DNA of 64,000 nucleotides from Burkholderiales bacterium PBB6 (GTDB lineage Bacteria > Pseudomonadota > Gammaproteobacteria > Burkholderiales > Burkholderiaceae_C): contig NKIH01000001.1 in assembly GCA_002255925.1 (NCBI GenBank), positions 682,001 to 746,000 of the forward strand. The letters run 5' to 3'. Below are positions 1-9,704 of the stretch, piece after piece. The translations under genes and the position numbers were made by a program. The first letter of the stretch is position 1. Each line of letters starts with the position of its first letter. The notes under the pieces are model-generated. The model was given only the letters and a program-made list of their open reading frames with translations, was not told where the DNA came from and searched no databases.

Positions 1-1
1 C

Positions 2-844
2 CGCGTCAACAAGGGCGAGAAGAAGAACAACGCCGAGCTGGCGAAGAAGATGGCCGCCCTGTGCGACATCTACGTCAACGACGCGTTCGGCACCGCCCAC
101 CGCGCCGAAGCCACCACCTACGGCATCGCCGAATACGCCCCCGTTGCCTGCGCCGGCCCCTTGCTGGCCGCAGAAATTGACGCCATCACCAAGGCGCTGG
201 CGCAACCGAAGCGCCCGCTGGTGGCCATCGTCGCCGGCTCCAAGGTGTCGACCAAGCTGACCATCCTGCAAAGCCTGTCGAACAACGTGGACGGACTGAT
301 CGTGGGTGGCGGCATCGCCAACACCTTCATGCTGGCCGCCGGTCTGAACATCGGCAAGAGCCTGGCGGAAGTCGATCTGGTCGGTGAAGCCAAGGCCGTG
401 ATCGAAGCGATGGCCGCTCGCGGCGCCGCTGTGCCGATCCCGGTGGACGTGGTGTGCGCCAAGACCTTCTCGGCCACCGCTGAAGCCACCGTGAAGGCCG
501 CCACCGACGTGGCCGATGACGACCTGATCCTCGACATCGGACCGAAGACCGCCGCCATCCTGGCTGATCAACTCATGGCTGCCGGCACCATCGTCTGGAA
601 CGGCCCGGTGGGCGTGTTCGAGTTCGACGCGTTCTCGCACGGCACCGAAGCCATCGCCCGCGCCGTGGCGGCCTCCGATGCGTTCAGCATCGCTGGTGGC
701 GGCGACACGCTGGCGGCCATCGCCAAGTACGGCATCGAGCAGGACGTCGGCTACATCTCCACCGGCGGCGGCGCCTTCCTGGAAGTGCTGGAAGGCAAGA
801 CCCTGCCGGCTTTCGAGATCCTGAGCCGTCGCGCCGCGGGTTGA
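2..844 (+). CDS. pgk: Phosphoglycerate kinase, 5'-truncated by window edge
   Basis: Cytosolic glycolytic/gluconeogenic enzyme that transfers the phosphate of 1,3-bisphosphoglycerate to ADP. The open frame enters from the window start (first full codon at base 2), leaving about 280 C-terminal residues. Full-length enzymes have about 395, so roughly 115 N-terminal residues are outside. Visible landmarks are the [10 protein letters not shown] segment, the GPVGVFE loop and the C-terminal nucleotide-binding GGGDTLAA motif. It is followed on the same strand by maeB, pyk and fba, so it sits in a lower-glycolysis cluster. A GC-rich hairpin follows the stop. The family call is certain; the start is not visible. 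Confidence 0.97.
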   Translation, partial: RVNKGEKKNNAELAKKMAALCDIYVNDAFGTAHRAEATTYGIAEYAPVACAGPLLAAEIDAITKALAQPKRPLVAIVAGSKVSTKLTILQSLSNNVDGLIVGGGIANTFMLAAGLNIGKSLAEVDLVGEAKAVIEAMAARGAAVPIPVDVVCAKTFSATAEATVKAATDVADDDLILDIGPKTAAILADQLMAAGTIVWNGPVGVFEFDAFSHGTEAIARAVAASDAFSIAGGGDTLAAIAKYGIEQDVGYISTGGGAFLEVLEGKTLPAFEILSRRAAG

Positions 845-852
845 GTGCCTGA

Positions 853-872
853 GCCCGGGCGCTCGCCCGGGC
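853..872 (+). terminator. Hairpin after pgk
   Basis: A perfect 8-bp inverted repeat, GCCCGGGC, encloses a GCTC loop 9 bases after the pgk stop. No T-run follows, so it may be a terminator-like or 3'-end-stabilising hairpin rather than a classical intrinsic terminator. Confidence 0.4.
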
Positions 873-977
873 AACATCGCCCCATGCAAGTTTTGCATGA
901 TGTGGCGATTGCGGACGAGGGGCAGTGGTGGGGCGGGCTAAATTGCCAATTCCCCCCGCTGAAACCCCCTTCCGCCG

Positions 978-3293
978 ATGACCAAGCCTTCACTGTCCCC
1001 AGCCGAACAAGCTCTGCGTGACGCTGCCCTGGAATACCACCGCAGCCCGACGCGCGGCAAGATCGCCGTCACGCCCACCAAGCCGCTGTCGAATCAGCGC
1101 GACCTGAGTCTGGCGTACTCGCCCGGTGTGGCCTATGCCTGCCTGGCCATCGAGGAAGAGCCGACGCTGGCCGCTGACTACACCTCGCGCGCCAACCTGG
1201 TCGGTGTGATCACCAACGGCACCGCCGTGCTCGGCCTCGGCAACATCGGCCCGCTGGCGAGCAAGCCGGTGATGGAAGGCAAGGGCTGCCTGTTCAAGAA
1301 GTTCGCCGGCATCGATGTGTTTGACATCGAGCTGGCTGAAAACGACCCCGACAAGCTGGTCGAGATCATTGCCGCGATGGAGCCCACGCTCGGCGGCATC
1401 AACCTCGAAGACATCAAGGCGCCCGAGTGCTTCTACGTCGAGAAGAAGCTGCGTGAACGCCTGAGCATTCCGGTGTTCCATGACGACCAGCACGGCACGG
1501 CCATCATCTCTGGCGCGGCCCTGCTGAACGGCCTGGAACTGGTCGGCAAGCGCATCGATGAGGTCAAGCTGGCCGTGTCGGGCGCCGGCGCCGCCGCCAT
1601 CGCCTGCCTGGACTTGATGGTGGGCCTGGGCGTGAAGCCGGCCAACATCTTCGTGTGCGATTCCAAGGGCGTGATCCGCGCCGGCCGTGGCGACAAGCTC
1701 GACGAATCGAAGCAGCGTTATTGCCAGCAGACCGAGCACAGCACCTTGGCTGACGTGGTCAATGGCGCGGACGTGTTCCTGGGTTGCTCCGCGGCCGGCG
1801 TGCTGACGGCCGAGATGGTGAAGACCATGGCGGCCCAGCCCATCATCCTGGCGCTCGCCAACCCCGAGCCAGAAATTCGCCCGGAGCTGGCCAAGGCCGC
1901 ACGGCCGGATTGCATCATCGCCACCGGCCGCTCGGACTACCCGAACCAGGTCAACAACGTCCTGTGCTTCCCGTACATCTTCCGCGGCGCGCTCGACTGC
2001 GGTGCCTCGCGCATCACCGAAGAGATGAAGCTGGCCTGCGTGCGCGAAATCGCGGCGCTGGCCAAGGCTGAAGCCTCGGACGAGGTGGCGGCCGCCTACG
2101 TCGGCAAGGAGCTGAAGTTCGGCCCGGATTACCTGATCCCGACGCCGTTCGATGCGCGCCTGATCCTGCGCATCGCGCCCGCTGTGGCGCAGGCTGCAGC
2201 GGACAGTGGCGTGGCCACCCGCCCCATCACCGACATGGCCGCCTACCGCGACAGCCTGAGCCGCTACGTCTACCAGACGGGCATGTTCATGCGCCCGGTT
2301 TTCACGGCTGCGAAGGCGGCCTGCGCCCGCAACGCCGCCCGCGTGGTGTACGCCGAAGGCGAAGACGAGCGCGTGCTGCGTGCTGTGCAGGTGGTGCTTG
2401 ATGAAGGCCTGGCCAAGCCGATCCTGATCGGCCGCCCCGCGGTGATCGCCATGCGCATCGAGCGCGCCGGCCTGCGCCTGAAGCCGGGCGTTGACTTCGA
2501 GGTGGTCGATCCGGAAGACGATCCGCGTTACCGCGCCTGCTGGGAGGCCTATCACCAGCTGATGGGCCGCGAGGGCGTGTCGCCCGACGCCGCGAAGGCC
2601 GCGCTGCGCCGCTCCAACACGCTGATCGCCGCCATGCTGGTCAAGCGCGGGGACGCCGACGCGATGCTGTGCGGCCTGGTGGGCCGCTTCGATGCCCACT
2701 TCGAGCACGTCAAGACGGTCATCGGCGCGCGCCCCGGCACCGGCGTGATGGCCACGATGAACGCGTTGATGCTGGACCAGCACACGCTGTTCATCACCGA
2801 CACCTTCGTCAACGAACTGCCCAGCGCCGAGGAAATGGCGGAGATTGCCCTGATGGCGGCCGATGAAGTCCAGCGCTTCGGCCTGCCGCCCAAGGTCGCC
2901 TTCCTGAGCCACTCGATGTACGGCAGCTCCAGCCGCCCGAGCGCCAAGCGGTCGCGCGCGGCCCGTGATCTGTTCGTCAAGCGCGCCCCGCACATCGAGT
3001 GCGACGGCGAAATGCACGGCGACGCGGCACTGTCTGAAGACATCCGCCAGGCCGTGCTGCCCGAGACCACGCTGAGTGGCGCGGCCAACGTGCTGGTGCT
3101 GCCGAACATCGACGCCGCGAACATCCTGTTCAACGTGCTGAAGGTGACGGCTGGCCACAACGTCACGGTGGGCCCGATCCTGCTGGGCGCAGCGGCACCG
3201 GTGCACATCCTGACGCCCTCGGCCACCATGCGCCGCGTCGTCAACATGACGGCCCTGGCCGTGGCCGACGTGGCCGCCACCCGCGGCCTTTGA
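978..3293 (+). CDS. maeB: NADP-dependent malic enzyme with C-terminal phosphotransacetylase domain
   Basis: A cytosolic fusion of 771 residues, the length of the large MaeB class. The N-terminal part, to about residue 430, is the malic enzyme. It contains the [11 protein letters not shown] segment, the FHDDQHGTA metal/substrate segment near residue 165 and a GAGAAAIA dinucleotide-binding loop near 205, and should decarboxylate malate to pyruvate. The C-terminal part, from about 440, resembles phosphate acetyltransferase ([25 protein letters not shown]). In MaeB proteins this part is usually regulatory, so acetyl transfer should not be assumed. No strong Shine-Dalgarno sequence precedes the ATG. 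It lies between pgk and pyk and feeds the pyruvate node. Confidence 0.95.
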   Translation: MTKPSLSPAEQALRDAALEYHRSPTRGKIAVTPTKPLSNQRDLSLAYSPGVAYACLAIEEEPTLAADYTSRANLVGVITNGTAVLGLGNIGPLASKPVMEGKGCLFKKFAGIDVFDIELAENDPDKLVEIIAAMEPTLGGINLEDIKAPECFYVEKKLRERLSIPVFHDDQHGTAIISGAALLNGLELVGKRIDEVKLAVSGAGAAAIACLDLMVGLGVKPANIFVCDSKGVIRAGRGDKLDESKQRYCQQTEHSTLADVVNGADVFLGCSAAGVLTAEMVKTMAAQPIILALANPEPEIRPELAKAARPDCIIATGRSDYPNQVNNVLCFPYIFRGALDCGASRITEEMKLACVREIAALAKAEASDEVAAAYVGKELKFGPDYLIPTPFDARLILRIAPAVAQAAADSGVATRPITDMAAYRDSLSRYVYQTGMFMRPVFTAAKAACARNAARVVYAEGEDERVLRAVQVVLDEGLAKPILIGRPAVIAMRIERAGLRLKPGVDFEVVDPEDDPRYRACWEAYHQLMGREGVSPDAAKAALRRSNTLIAAMLVKRGDADAMLCGLVGRFDAHFEHVKTVIGARPGTGVMATMNALMLDQHTLFITDTFVNELPSAEEMAEIALMAADEVQRFGLPPKVAFLSHSMYGSSSRPSAKRSRAARDLFVKRAPHIECDGEMHGDAALSEDIRQAVLPETTLSGAANVLVLPNIDAANILFNVLKVTAGHNVTVGPILLGAAAPVHILTPSATMRRVVNMTALAVADVAATRGL

Positions 3294-3299
3294 TGCAGC

Positions 3300-3332
3300 A
3301 AGCGCCACCCCCGCGGTCGGGGCGTGGCGCTT
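3300..3332 (+). terminator. Terminator-like hairpin after maeB
   Basis: The arms AAGCGCCAC and GTGGCGCTT pair perfectly. Four further C-G pairs extend the stem inward past one bulged C. The 3' arm ends in TT but no longer T-run follows. It lies 7 bases past the maeB stop. Confidence 0.5.
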
Positions 3333-3436
3333 GTAATGCGTCGGTAACCCGCTGGGGCCACAACTGCGGATAATCCGGTGGTAACCACGGGTGCGGAAGG
3401 CCGTTACCCAGTTACCTCACATACCGGAGACACCGC

Positions 3437-4867
3437 ATGCCACGCGCCACCAAGATTGTTGCCACCCTCGGCCCCGCCTCCAGTGACGCCGACGTGCTGG
3501 AGCGGCTGCTTCGGGCCGGTGTCGACGTGGTCCGGCTGAACTTCAGCCACGGCAAGGCGCAGGATCACATCGACCGCGCCAACCTGGTGCGCGAATGCGC
3601 CCGCCGCGTGGGCAAGACCGTGGCCCTGATGGCCGACCTGCAAGGCCCGAAGATCCGCGTCGGCAAGTTCGTCGAAGGCAAGGTCATGCTGGAAAACGGC
3701 ATGCCCTTCGTGCTGGATGCCGGCCGCACCGAGCCCGGTGACATCAACGGCGTGGGCCTCGATTACAAGGAACTGCCGCGCGACGTGAAGCCCGGCGACG
3801 TGCTGCTGCTCAACGACGGCCTGATCGTGCTGACGGTGGACCGCGTGCAAGGCGAGCAGGTGCACACGCTGGTCAAGATCGGCGGCGAGCTCTCGAACAA
3901 CAAGGGCATCAACAAGCAGGGCGGCGGCCTGACGGCACCGGCCCTGACCGGCAAGGACATGGAAGACATCAAGACCGCGATGTCCTTCCAGTGCGACTAC
4001 CTCGCCGTGAGCTTCCCGAAGAACGCCACCGACATGGAAATGGCGCGCCAGCTGGCCAACGTGGCCGGCGAGCCTTATCGCCACAAGCCCTGCATGATCG
4101 CCAAGATCGAGCGCAGCGAAGCCATCCCGCACCTCGAAGCCATCCTCAAGGCCAGCGATGGCATCATGGTCGCCCGCGGTGATCTGGCCGTGGAAGTGGG
4201 CAACGCGGCCGTGCCCGCGCTGCAGAAGCGGATGATCCGCATGGCCCGTGAGCTGGACAAGCTGGCGATCACCGCGACCCAGATGATGGAGTCGATGATC
4301 GTCAACCCGGTGCCGACGCGCGCTGAGGTGTCAGACGTGGCCAACGCCGTGCTGGACGGCACCGACGCCGTCATGCTGAGCGCCGAAACCGCCGCCGGCA
4401 AGTACCCGGTGGAAACGGTGGAGCACATGGCGCTGATCGCCCTGGAAGCCGAGCGCGCCGAAGACACCCGCCTGGACGCCAACTTCTCCGACCGCATCTT
4501 CGGCCGCATCGACCAGTCGATCGCGATGGGCGCGCTGTTCACCGCGCACCACCTGGGTTGCAAGGCCATCATCGCGCTGACCGAATCGGGCTCCACCGCG
4601 CTGTGGATGAGCCGCCACAACATCCACGTGCCGATCTTCGGCCTGACCAGCAAGCCGACCTCGCAGACGCGGATGGCGCTGTACCGCAACGTGCGCCCGA
4701 TCCTGATGCCCAACTTCACCGACCGCGACCAGGCGCTGGAAGAGGCGGAACGCCTGCTGGTGTCGCGCGGCGTGCTGAAGCCGGGCGATACCTACGCCAT
4801 CACCTGCGGCGAGCCGATGGGCTACCCGGGTGGCACCAACATGCTGAAGGTCTGCCGCGTGGCTTGA
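3437..4867 (+). CDS. pyk: Pyruvate kinase
   Basis: Converts phosphoenolpyruvate and ADP to pyruvate and ATP in the cytosol. At 476 residues it has the usual bacterial length. The N-terminal TKIVATLGPAS segment, the LNFSHGKAQDH loop, the MIAKIERSEAI active-site signature near residue 220, VARGDLAVEVG near 250 and the SAETAAGKYPVE region all match the family. A GGAG precedes the ATG by about 7 bases. A GATAAT -10-like hexamer at 3369-3374 may give it its own promoter. It is followed at 99 bases by fba on the same strand. Confidence 0.97.
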   Translation: MPRATKIVATLGPASSDADVLERLLRAGVDVVRLNFSHGKAQDHIDRANLVRECARRVGKTVALMADLQGPKIRVGKFVEGKVMLENGMPFVLDAGRTEPGDINGVGLDYKELPRDVKPGDVLLLNDGLIVLTVDRVQGEQVHTLVKIGGELSNNKGINKQGGGLTAPALTGKDMEDIKTAMSFQCDYLAVSFPKNATDMEMARQLANVAGEPYRHKPCMIAKIERSEAIPHLEAILKASDGIMVARGDLAVEVGNAAVPALQKRMIRMARELDKLAITATQMMESMIVNPVPTRAEVSDVANAVLDGTDAVMLSAETAAGKYPVETVEHMALIALEAERAEDTRLDANFSDRIFGRIDQSIAMGALFTAHHLGCKAIIALTESGSTALWMSRHNIHVPIFGLTSKPTSQTRMALYRNVRPILMPNFTDRDQALEEAERLLVSRGVLKPGDTYAITCGEPMGYPGGTNMLKVCRVA

Positions 4868-4966
4868 TGGCCCCTGCGTGGCCGGCCCGTTGGCTAGAAT
4901 GGCGCGAGTTACGGCGTGGTTACATAGGCCGCGCCCCCAAGTTTTTCTACTCTCTCGGGGACACCC

Positions 4967-6031
4967 ATGCCACTCGTTTCCATGCGCCAGCTGCTGGATC
5001 ACGCCGCTGAATACGGCTACGGCCTGCCGGCCTTCAACGTCAACAACCTCGAACAGGTCCAGGCCGTGATGGCCGCTGCCGATGAAGTTGGCGCGCCGGT
5101 CATCCTGCAAGCCAGCGCCGGTGCCCGCAAGTACGCCGGCGAAGCCTTCATCAAGCACCTGATCCAGGCGGCTGTCGAAGCCTATCCGCACATTCCGCTG
5201 GTGATGCACCAGGACCATGGCCAGACCCCGGCGATCTGCCAGGGCGCCATCGACCTGGGCTTCGGCTCGGTGATGATGGACGGCTCGCTGCGCGAAGACG
5301 GCAAGACCCCGGCCTCGTTCGACTACAACGTCGACGTGACCCGCCGCGTGGTCGAGATGGCCCACAAGGTCGGCGTGACGGTGGAAGGTGAGCTGGGCTG
5401 CCTGGGCAACCTGGAAACCGGTGAAGCCGGCGAGGAAGATGGCATCGGCGCCGAAGGCAAGCTGGACCACAGCCAGATGCTGACCGACCCGGAAGAGGCG
5501 GCCGTGTTCGTCAAGGCCACCCAGCTGGATGCCCTGGCCATCGCCATCGGCACCAGCCACGGCGCCTACAAGTTCAGCCGCAAGCCTGACGGTGACATCC
5601 TGGCGATCTCGCGCGTGAAGGAAATCCACGCCCGCATCCCCAACACCCACCTGGTGATGCACGGTTCGTCGTCGGTGCCGCAAGAGCTGCTGGCCATCAT
5701 CAACCAGTACGGCGGCAAGATGAAGGAAACCTACGGCGTGCCCGTGGAAGAGATCCAGGAAGCCATCAAGTTCGGCGTGCGCAAGATCAACATCGACACC
5801 GACATTCGCCTGGCGATGACCGGTGCGGTGCGCAAGTTCCTGTTCGAGAACCCGGACAAGTTCGACGCCCGTGAATGGCTCAAGCCCGCCCGCGAAGCCG
5901 CCAAGGCCGTGTGCAAGCAGCGCTATCTGGAATTTGGATGCGAAGGCCAGGCCGGCAAGATCGTGCCGAAGACGCTGCACCAGATCGCAGCCCTGTACAC
6001 CAGCGGTGAGCTGGCCCAGCGCGTCATCTGA
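4967..6031 (+). CDS. fba: Class II fructose-bisphosphate aldolase
   Basis: A zinc-dependent aldolase that interconverts fructose-1,6-bisphosphate and the two triose phosphates. It has 354 residues. The HQDHGQ segment near residue 83 carries metal/catalytic residues. [15 protein letters not shown] and the NIDTDIRLA phosphate-binding segment follow in the expected order. The overall sequence resembles the Calvin-cycle-type subgroup found in many Burkholderiales, but no other Calvin-cycle gene is in view, so glycolysis/gluconeogenesis is the safer role. A TAGAAT -10-like element lies at 4895-4900 and a GGGGA Shine-Dalgarno sequence precedes the ATG. Confidence 0.96.
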   Translation: MPLVSMRQLLDHAAEYGYGLPAFNVNNLEQVQAVMAAADEVGAPVILQASAGARKYAGEAFIKHLIQAAVEAYPHIPLVMHQDHGQTPAICQGAIDLGFGSVMMDGSLREDGKTPASFDYNVDVTRRVVEMAHKVGVTVEGELGCLGNLETGEAGEEDGIGAEGKLDHSQMLTDPEEAAVFVKATQLDALAIAIGTSHGAYKFSRKPDGDILAISRVKEIHARIPNTHLVMHGSSSVPQELLAIINQYGGKMKETYGVPVEEIQEAIKFGVRKINIDTDIRLAMTGAVRKFLFENPDKFDAREWLKPAREAAKAVCKQRYLEFGCEGQAGKIVPKTLHQIAALYTSGELAQRVI

Positions 6032-6034
6032 CGT

Positions 6035-6065
6035 CGCCGGTGAAAGGAGCGGGCCTGCACCGGCG
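6035..6065 (+). terminator. Hairpin after fba
   Basis: An 8-bp inverted repeat CGCCGGTG/CGCCGGTG (second arm reading CACCGGCG on +) with a 15-base loop follows the fba stop at once. There is no T-run. The 3' half overlaps a 13-base direct repeat GCGGGCCTGCACC (6049-6061 and 6063-6075) and lies just before a TACAAT -10-like element (6076-6081) that may start purC. Confidence 0.38.
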
Positions 6066-6108
6066 GGCCTGCACCTACAATCCACGGCTTCACCAAGATT
6101 GAAAAGCC

Positions 6109-7005
6109 ATGGATTCCGCGCTGCACGAAAGCTCCCTGCATTCCCTGCCACTGCTGGCCCGTGGCAAGGTTCGAGACAACTACGCGGTCGGTGAAGACCG
6201 GCTGCTGATGATTGCCAGCGATCGCCTCTCGGCGTTCGACGTGGTGATGGGTGAGCCCATCCCCGGCAAGGGCGCCTTGCTGACCCGCATGGCCCTGTTC
6301 TGGTTCGACAAGCTCGGCCACATCGTCCCCAACCACCTGACCGGCGAAGATCCGCTGTCGGTGGTGGCTGCCGATGAAGTGCCGCAGGTGCGTGACCGCG
6401 CCATGCTGGTCAAGCGCCTGAAGCCGCTGCCCGTCGAGGCGGTGGTGCGAGGCTACCTCGCCGGCTCCGGCTGGAAGGAATACCAGGAGAGCCAGTCGGT
6501 GTGCAGCGAGAAGCTGCCGGCCGGCCTGAAGAACGCCTCCAAGCTGCCGCAGCCCATCTTCACCCCGGCCACCAAGGCTGAAATGGGTGACCACGACGAG
6601 AACATCTCCTACGACCAGATGGTCGGCATCATCGGTGCCGAGCTGGCTGGCAAGGTGCGAGAAGTCTCGATCCGCCTGTACACCGAGGCGGCCGCCTTCG
6701 CTCTTACCAAGGGCATCATCATTGCCGACACCAAGTTCGAGTTCGGCCTCGATGAAGACGGCACGCTGACGCTGATGGACGAAGTGCTGACGCCCGATTC
6801 ATCGCGCTACTGGCCGGTGGAAGGCTACAGCGAAGGCGTGAACCCGCCCAGCTACGACAAGCAGTTCGTCCGCGACTGGCTGGAGCAGGCGACGGTGAAC
6901 GGCGCCCTGTGGGGCAAGACGGCCCCGGCCCCTGCGCTGCCGGCCAGCGTGATCGAGCACACGGCATCGAAGTACCGCGAGGCGCTCGACCGCCTGACGG
7001 CCTGA
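6109..7005 (+). CDS. purC: Phosphoribosylaminoimidazole-succinocarboxamide synthase (SAICAR synthetase)
   Basis: Joins aspartate to CAIR with ATP in de novo purine synthesis. The 298 residues fit the longer PurC class. Evidence is the N-terminal GKVRDNYAV glycine-rich loop near residue 19, the SDRLSAFD segment near 38, the [14 protein letters not shown] region and [11 protein letters not shown], all family landmarks. It belongs functionally with purE and purK about 2 kb downstream, but an unknown gene and a reverse-strand gene lie between. A TACAAT hexamer 27 bases before the ATG could be its -10 element. Confidence 0.97.
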   Translation: MDSALHESSLHSLPLLARGKVRDNYAVGEDRLLMIASDRLSAFDVVMGEPIPGKGALLTRMALFWFDKLGHIVPNHLTGEDPLSVVAADEVPQVRDRAMLVKRLKPLPVEAVVRGYLAGSGWKEYQESQSVCSEKLPAGLKNASKLPQPIFTPATKAEMGDHDENISYDQMVGIIGAELAGKVREVSIRLYTEAAAFALTKGIIIADTKFEFGLDEDGTLTLMDEVLTPDSSRYWPVEGYSEGVNPPSYDKQFVRDWLEQATVNGALWGKTAPAPALPASVIEHTASKYREALDRLTA

Positions 7006-7014
7006 TCGCCGACC

Positions 7015-8124
7015 ATGGCCTCTCGCGTCATTGAAAGCCTGGATCTGGCGATTGCCCGCGCCGATCAGCCCCTGGCCCGAGAGTGCCTGAAGGCTGAGCG
7101 CGCCGGCGTGCTGGCGCGCCACGGTTTGCTGGCCGATGCCCGCTTCGCCCTCGCGGGCGTGAAGACCCAGGCCTTGCGCCACCGCTCGCCGCAGCTCAGT
7201 GGCTGGGTGAACCTGGCGGAAGGCCTGATCGAGCACTTCGAGTCGATGGCGCCCTCGGCCCATGACCGCTTTCAGCGCGCGTATGCGTTCGGCGGCACCT
7301 CGGGTGACGTGCGGCTGCAGGCGCTGGGCGCGGCCTGGCTGGCGATTGGCTGCCTGAACCGCTCGCAGCTGCAGCAGATGCAGACGCACCTCACGCAGGC
7401 GATGCTGCTGGCCGCGCCTGACAACCATGCCGCGTGGGCGCGTCTGGCGCTGGTGCTGGCGGATTCACTGCGCTACGCCGGTGACGACGATCGTTCGCAG
7501 TACTGGTACCTCAAGGCGCGTGGCCACGCCATCGCCGAGGGCGACGGCTCGATGATCAGCGTCATGCTCTACAACATGGCCGCGATGCGCTCGGGCGCCA
7601 TCGGTCTGGAAGACGCGTTTGGCCTGGCTGACGCCGACCGTGCCGGCAAGGCGCTGATCGAAAGCGAATCCACGGCCAACTACGACACCGGCCGGGGTAA
7701 CCATGCGCTGGCGTCCGCTCACTCGGTGCTGCGGGCCCAGTTGCTGACGGTGCAACGGCGTTTTGAAGAGGCGCTCGCCTTGTTTGACGCCCATCTGGCG
7801 CGCGCCAGCCATGAAGGCATGGCCCCGCGCGAGGCCCGCTTCCTGGCGGACCGTGCCTGGTGCCGCGCACAGTTGGCCAAGCTGCCTGAGGCGCTGCAGG
7901 ACGTGCGCTTGTCCGAGGCCGCGCTGCCGCGCAACAACGACGCCGATGACCGGGCCGCCACGCATGCGCGACTGGCCCGCGTGCTGGGCCTGTGCGGCTT
8001 GCCGCAAGAAGCGGCTGCGCACCAGGCGCTGGCCGATGAGGCCCTGGTGGCGCATCAGGCCAGCCAGCGCGAGATGCTCGACGCGGTCAACGCCGTGTTG
8101 ACGAGCGCACCGGCGGGCCGCTGA
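7015..8124 (+). CDS. Hypothetical protein with helical, TPR-like repeats
   Basis: 369 residues with no signal peptide, membrane segment or catalytic motif that I can recognise. The sequence is rich in Ala, Leu, Arg and Glu. It shows repeated helix-turn-helix spacing of the tetratricopeptide kind, for example around residues 95-150 and 240-300, which suggests a cytosolic scaffold. It starts 9 bases after the purC stop, so it is probably co-transcribed with purC. It faces cnoX tail to tail. Function is unknown, and the repeat assignment is by eye only. Confidence 0.8.
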   Translation: MASRVIESLDLAIARADQPLARECLKAERAGVLARHGLLADARFALAGVKTQALRHRSPQLSGWVNLAEGLIEHFESMAPSAHDRFQRAYAFGGTSGDVRLQALGAAWLAIGCLNRSQLQQMQTHLTQAMLLAAPDNHAAWARLALVLADSLRYAGDDDRSQYWYLKARGHAIAEGDGSMISVMLYNMAAMRSGAIGLEDAFGLADADRAGKALIESESTANYDTGRGNHALASAHSVLRAQLLTVQRRFEEALALFDAHLARASHEGMAPREARFLADRAWCRAQLAKLPEALQDVRLSEAALPRNNDADDRAATHARLARVLGLCGLPQEAAAHQALADEALVAHQASQREMLDAVNAVLTSAPAGR

Positions 8125-8148
8125 TCAGCCCGCCCCGGTGCTGATCAG
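8121..8148. terminator. Palindromic hairpin between convergent genes
   Basis: The 8-base palindrome CTGATCAG occurs at 8121-8128 and 8141-8148, with 12 bases between. Each copy contains the stop codon of one of the two convergent genes, so a bidirectional terminator would embed both stops. No T-run is present. Confidence 0.35.
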
Positions 8149-9113
8149 AACAGCGCCATGCTCAGCTTGCGGCGGTACTGGTCCAGCACCGGATCCGCCG
8201 GCGTCACGGCCGCCTTGCCAGTCAGTTCCAGCGCGCCCTTGCCGGCAGCGTCCGGCCCGGCCTTCTGTGCCGGCTTGGTCATCAACTCCAGAATGGCCAC
8301 ATAGGTCTTGCGCGCCAGTTCCTGGCTCCAGGATTTGTCGCGCATCAGGATTTCCAGCAATTCGTCCATGGCCGCCGTGAGGTGGCCTTGGGCGAACAGC
8401 GCTTGCGCCGCCTCGAAGCGGGCTTCAAAGTCGCGCTTGTTGGCGCTGATGGCAGCGGCCAGCGTCTGCGGATCGCGGGCCTTGGGCGCAGCCTCCGCCG
8501 CCTTGAGCCAATGCTCGACCGCCGCGAAACGGCCGTCCACCATCACCTTGGTCGCCAGCGGCGTGAACACTTCGCGCGCCTCTGCAACTCGCGCCGGCTC
8601 GTCGCGGCCGGCTGTCAGCAGCACCTTCAGGTAGTCCAGCTGAGCCTGGTCGCTGTCCGGGGCCAGCTGCAAGGCCTGGTGCAGCTTGGTGATGACCGCG
8701 TCCAGGCCGCTGCCTTCCTCAGGCGTCAATTCGGCTTCGGCTTCCACCGGCTCTGCATCACCTTCCAGCGCATCGGCACCTGCGATGTGCTTGGCCAGGA
8801 AGCCCCGGATGTCCGCTTCAGGAATGGCGCCGACAAAGCCGTCCACCGGCTGGCCCTGGTTGAACATCACGCAGAACGGGATCGAGCGCACGCCAAAAGC
8901 CTGGCTCAGCTGGCCGGCGATCTCGGGTTGTTCGTCGCTGTTGAGCTTGGCCAGGATGAAGCTGCCGCCGTACTCGGCTTCCAGCTTTTCAAGCACCGGC
9001 CCGAGCGACTTGCACGGGCCGCACCACGGCGCCCAGATGTCCAGCAGCACCGGCTGTTGCGTCGACGCGTTGATCAGGTCGGCTTCGAAATTCTGGAGGG
9101 TGATGTCGATCAT
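8145..9113 (-). CDS. cnoX: Thioredoxin-like co-chaperone with TPR tail (CnoX/YbbN family)
   Basis: 322 residues: an N-terminal thioredoxin fold (about 1-110) followed by a charged linker and a C-terminal TPR region (about 145-290). CnoX (YbbN) proteins hold unfolding proteins, especially under hypochlorous acid stress, and pass them to DnaK/GroEL. The active site here is a complete WCGPC (Cys31, Cys34), whereas E. coli YbbN has only one cysteine of that motif, so this homologue could keep redox activity. The cis-proline segment appears as VRSIPFCVMF. It is divergent from purE. Family call confident; chaperone role inferred from the family. Confidence 0.9.
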   Translation of the reverse strand: MIDITLQNFEADLINASTQQPVLLDIWAPWCGPCKSLGPVLEKLEAEYGGSFILAKLNSDEQPEIAGQLSQAFGVRSIPFCVMFNQGQPVDGFVGAIPEADIRGFLAKHIAGADALEGDAEPVEAEAELTPEEGSGLDAVITKLHQALQLAPDSDQAQLDYLKVLLTAGRDEPARVAEAREVFTPLATKVMVDGRFAAVEHWLKAAEAAPKARDPQTLAAAISANKRDFEARFEAAQALFAQGHLTAAMDELLEILMRDKSWSQELARKTYVAILELMTKPAQKAGPDAAGKGALELTGKAAVTPADPVLDQYRRKLSMALF

Positions 9114-9206
9114 GTGGGGTTCCGCCGCGGTATCGAGAGGGCAAGTAAAGCCGTCAGCAACAAGCGCAGCCTAAAATCCGAGTTTTGAGATCCGGAGCAA
9201 GAAGCC

Positions 9207-9704
9207 TTGAACAGCGCCTCTCCCGTCGTTGGCATCGTCATGGGGTCGTCCAGTGATTGGGACACCATGAAGATCGCCGCCCAGATTCTCGCCGAGTTCG
9301 GCGTTCCCCACGATGCTCGCGTCGTGTCTGCCCATCGCATGCCGGACGAGATGTTCGACTATGCCGAGGCCGCACAGGGTCGTGGCCTGCAAGCCATCAT
9401 TGCCGGTGCGGGCGGTGCTGCGCACCTGCCTGGCATGCTGGCGGCCAAGACGGTGGTGCCGGTGCTCGGCGTGCCCGTGGCCAGCCGGCATCTGCAGGGG
9501 GTTGATTCCCTGCACTCCATCGTCCAGATGCCCAAGGGCATTCCGGTGGCCACGTTCGCCATCGGCACGGCCGGCGCCGCCAACGCGGCGCTGTTCGCGG
9601 TGGCCATGCTGGCCAACCGTGACGACGCCCTGCGCGCTCGCCTGGAAGCCTACCGTGCTGCCCAGACCGAAGTCGCCCGCAACATGACCCAGGACCTCAC
9701 ATGA
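9207..9704 (+). CDS. purE: N5-carboxyaminoimidazole ribonucleotide mutase
   Basis: Moves the carboxyl group from N5-CAIR to CAIR in purine synthesis. The 165 residues match the short class I bacterial PurE. The [10 protein letters not shown] loop, [14 protein letters not shown], the [11 protein letters not shown] loop and VPVLGVPV are diagnostic. No in-frame ATG precedes these motifs at a suitable distance. The start is a TTG at 9207, 8 bases after a GGAGC, with a TAAAAT -10-like element about 30 bases further upstream. It overlaps purK by 4 bases (ATGA), which indicates translational coupling. Confidence 0.96.
   Translation: MNSASPVVGIVMGSSSDWDTMKIAAQILAEFGVPHDARVVSAHRMPDEMFDYAEAAQGRGLQAIIAGAGGAAHLPGMLAAKTVVPVLGVPVASRHLQGVDSLHSIVQMPKGIPVATFAIGTAGAANAALFAVAMLANRDDALRARLEAYRAAQTEVARNMTQDLT

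Noticed and set aside
990-3308. 772-codon open frame opposite maeB
   Set aside because: It mirrors maeB on the other strand and is rich in His, Gln and Arg with no domain. GC-rich genes commonly leave such long antisense frames.
6049-6075. 13-base direct repeat before purC as a binding site
   Set aside because: The two copies of GCGGGCCTGCACC are separated by a single base and overlap a hairpin. A chance duplication or part of the terminator is as likely.
4331-6151. 606-codon antisense frame over pyk and fba
   Set aside because: No motif, improbable composition, and it crosses two certain genes.
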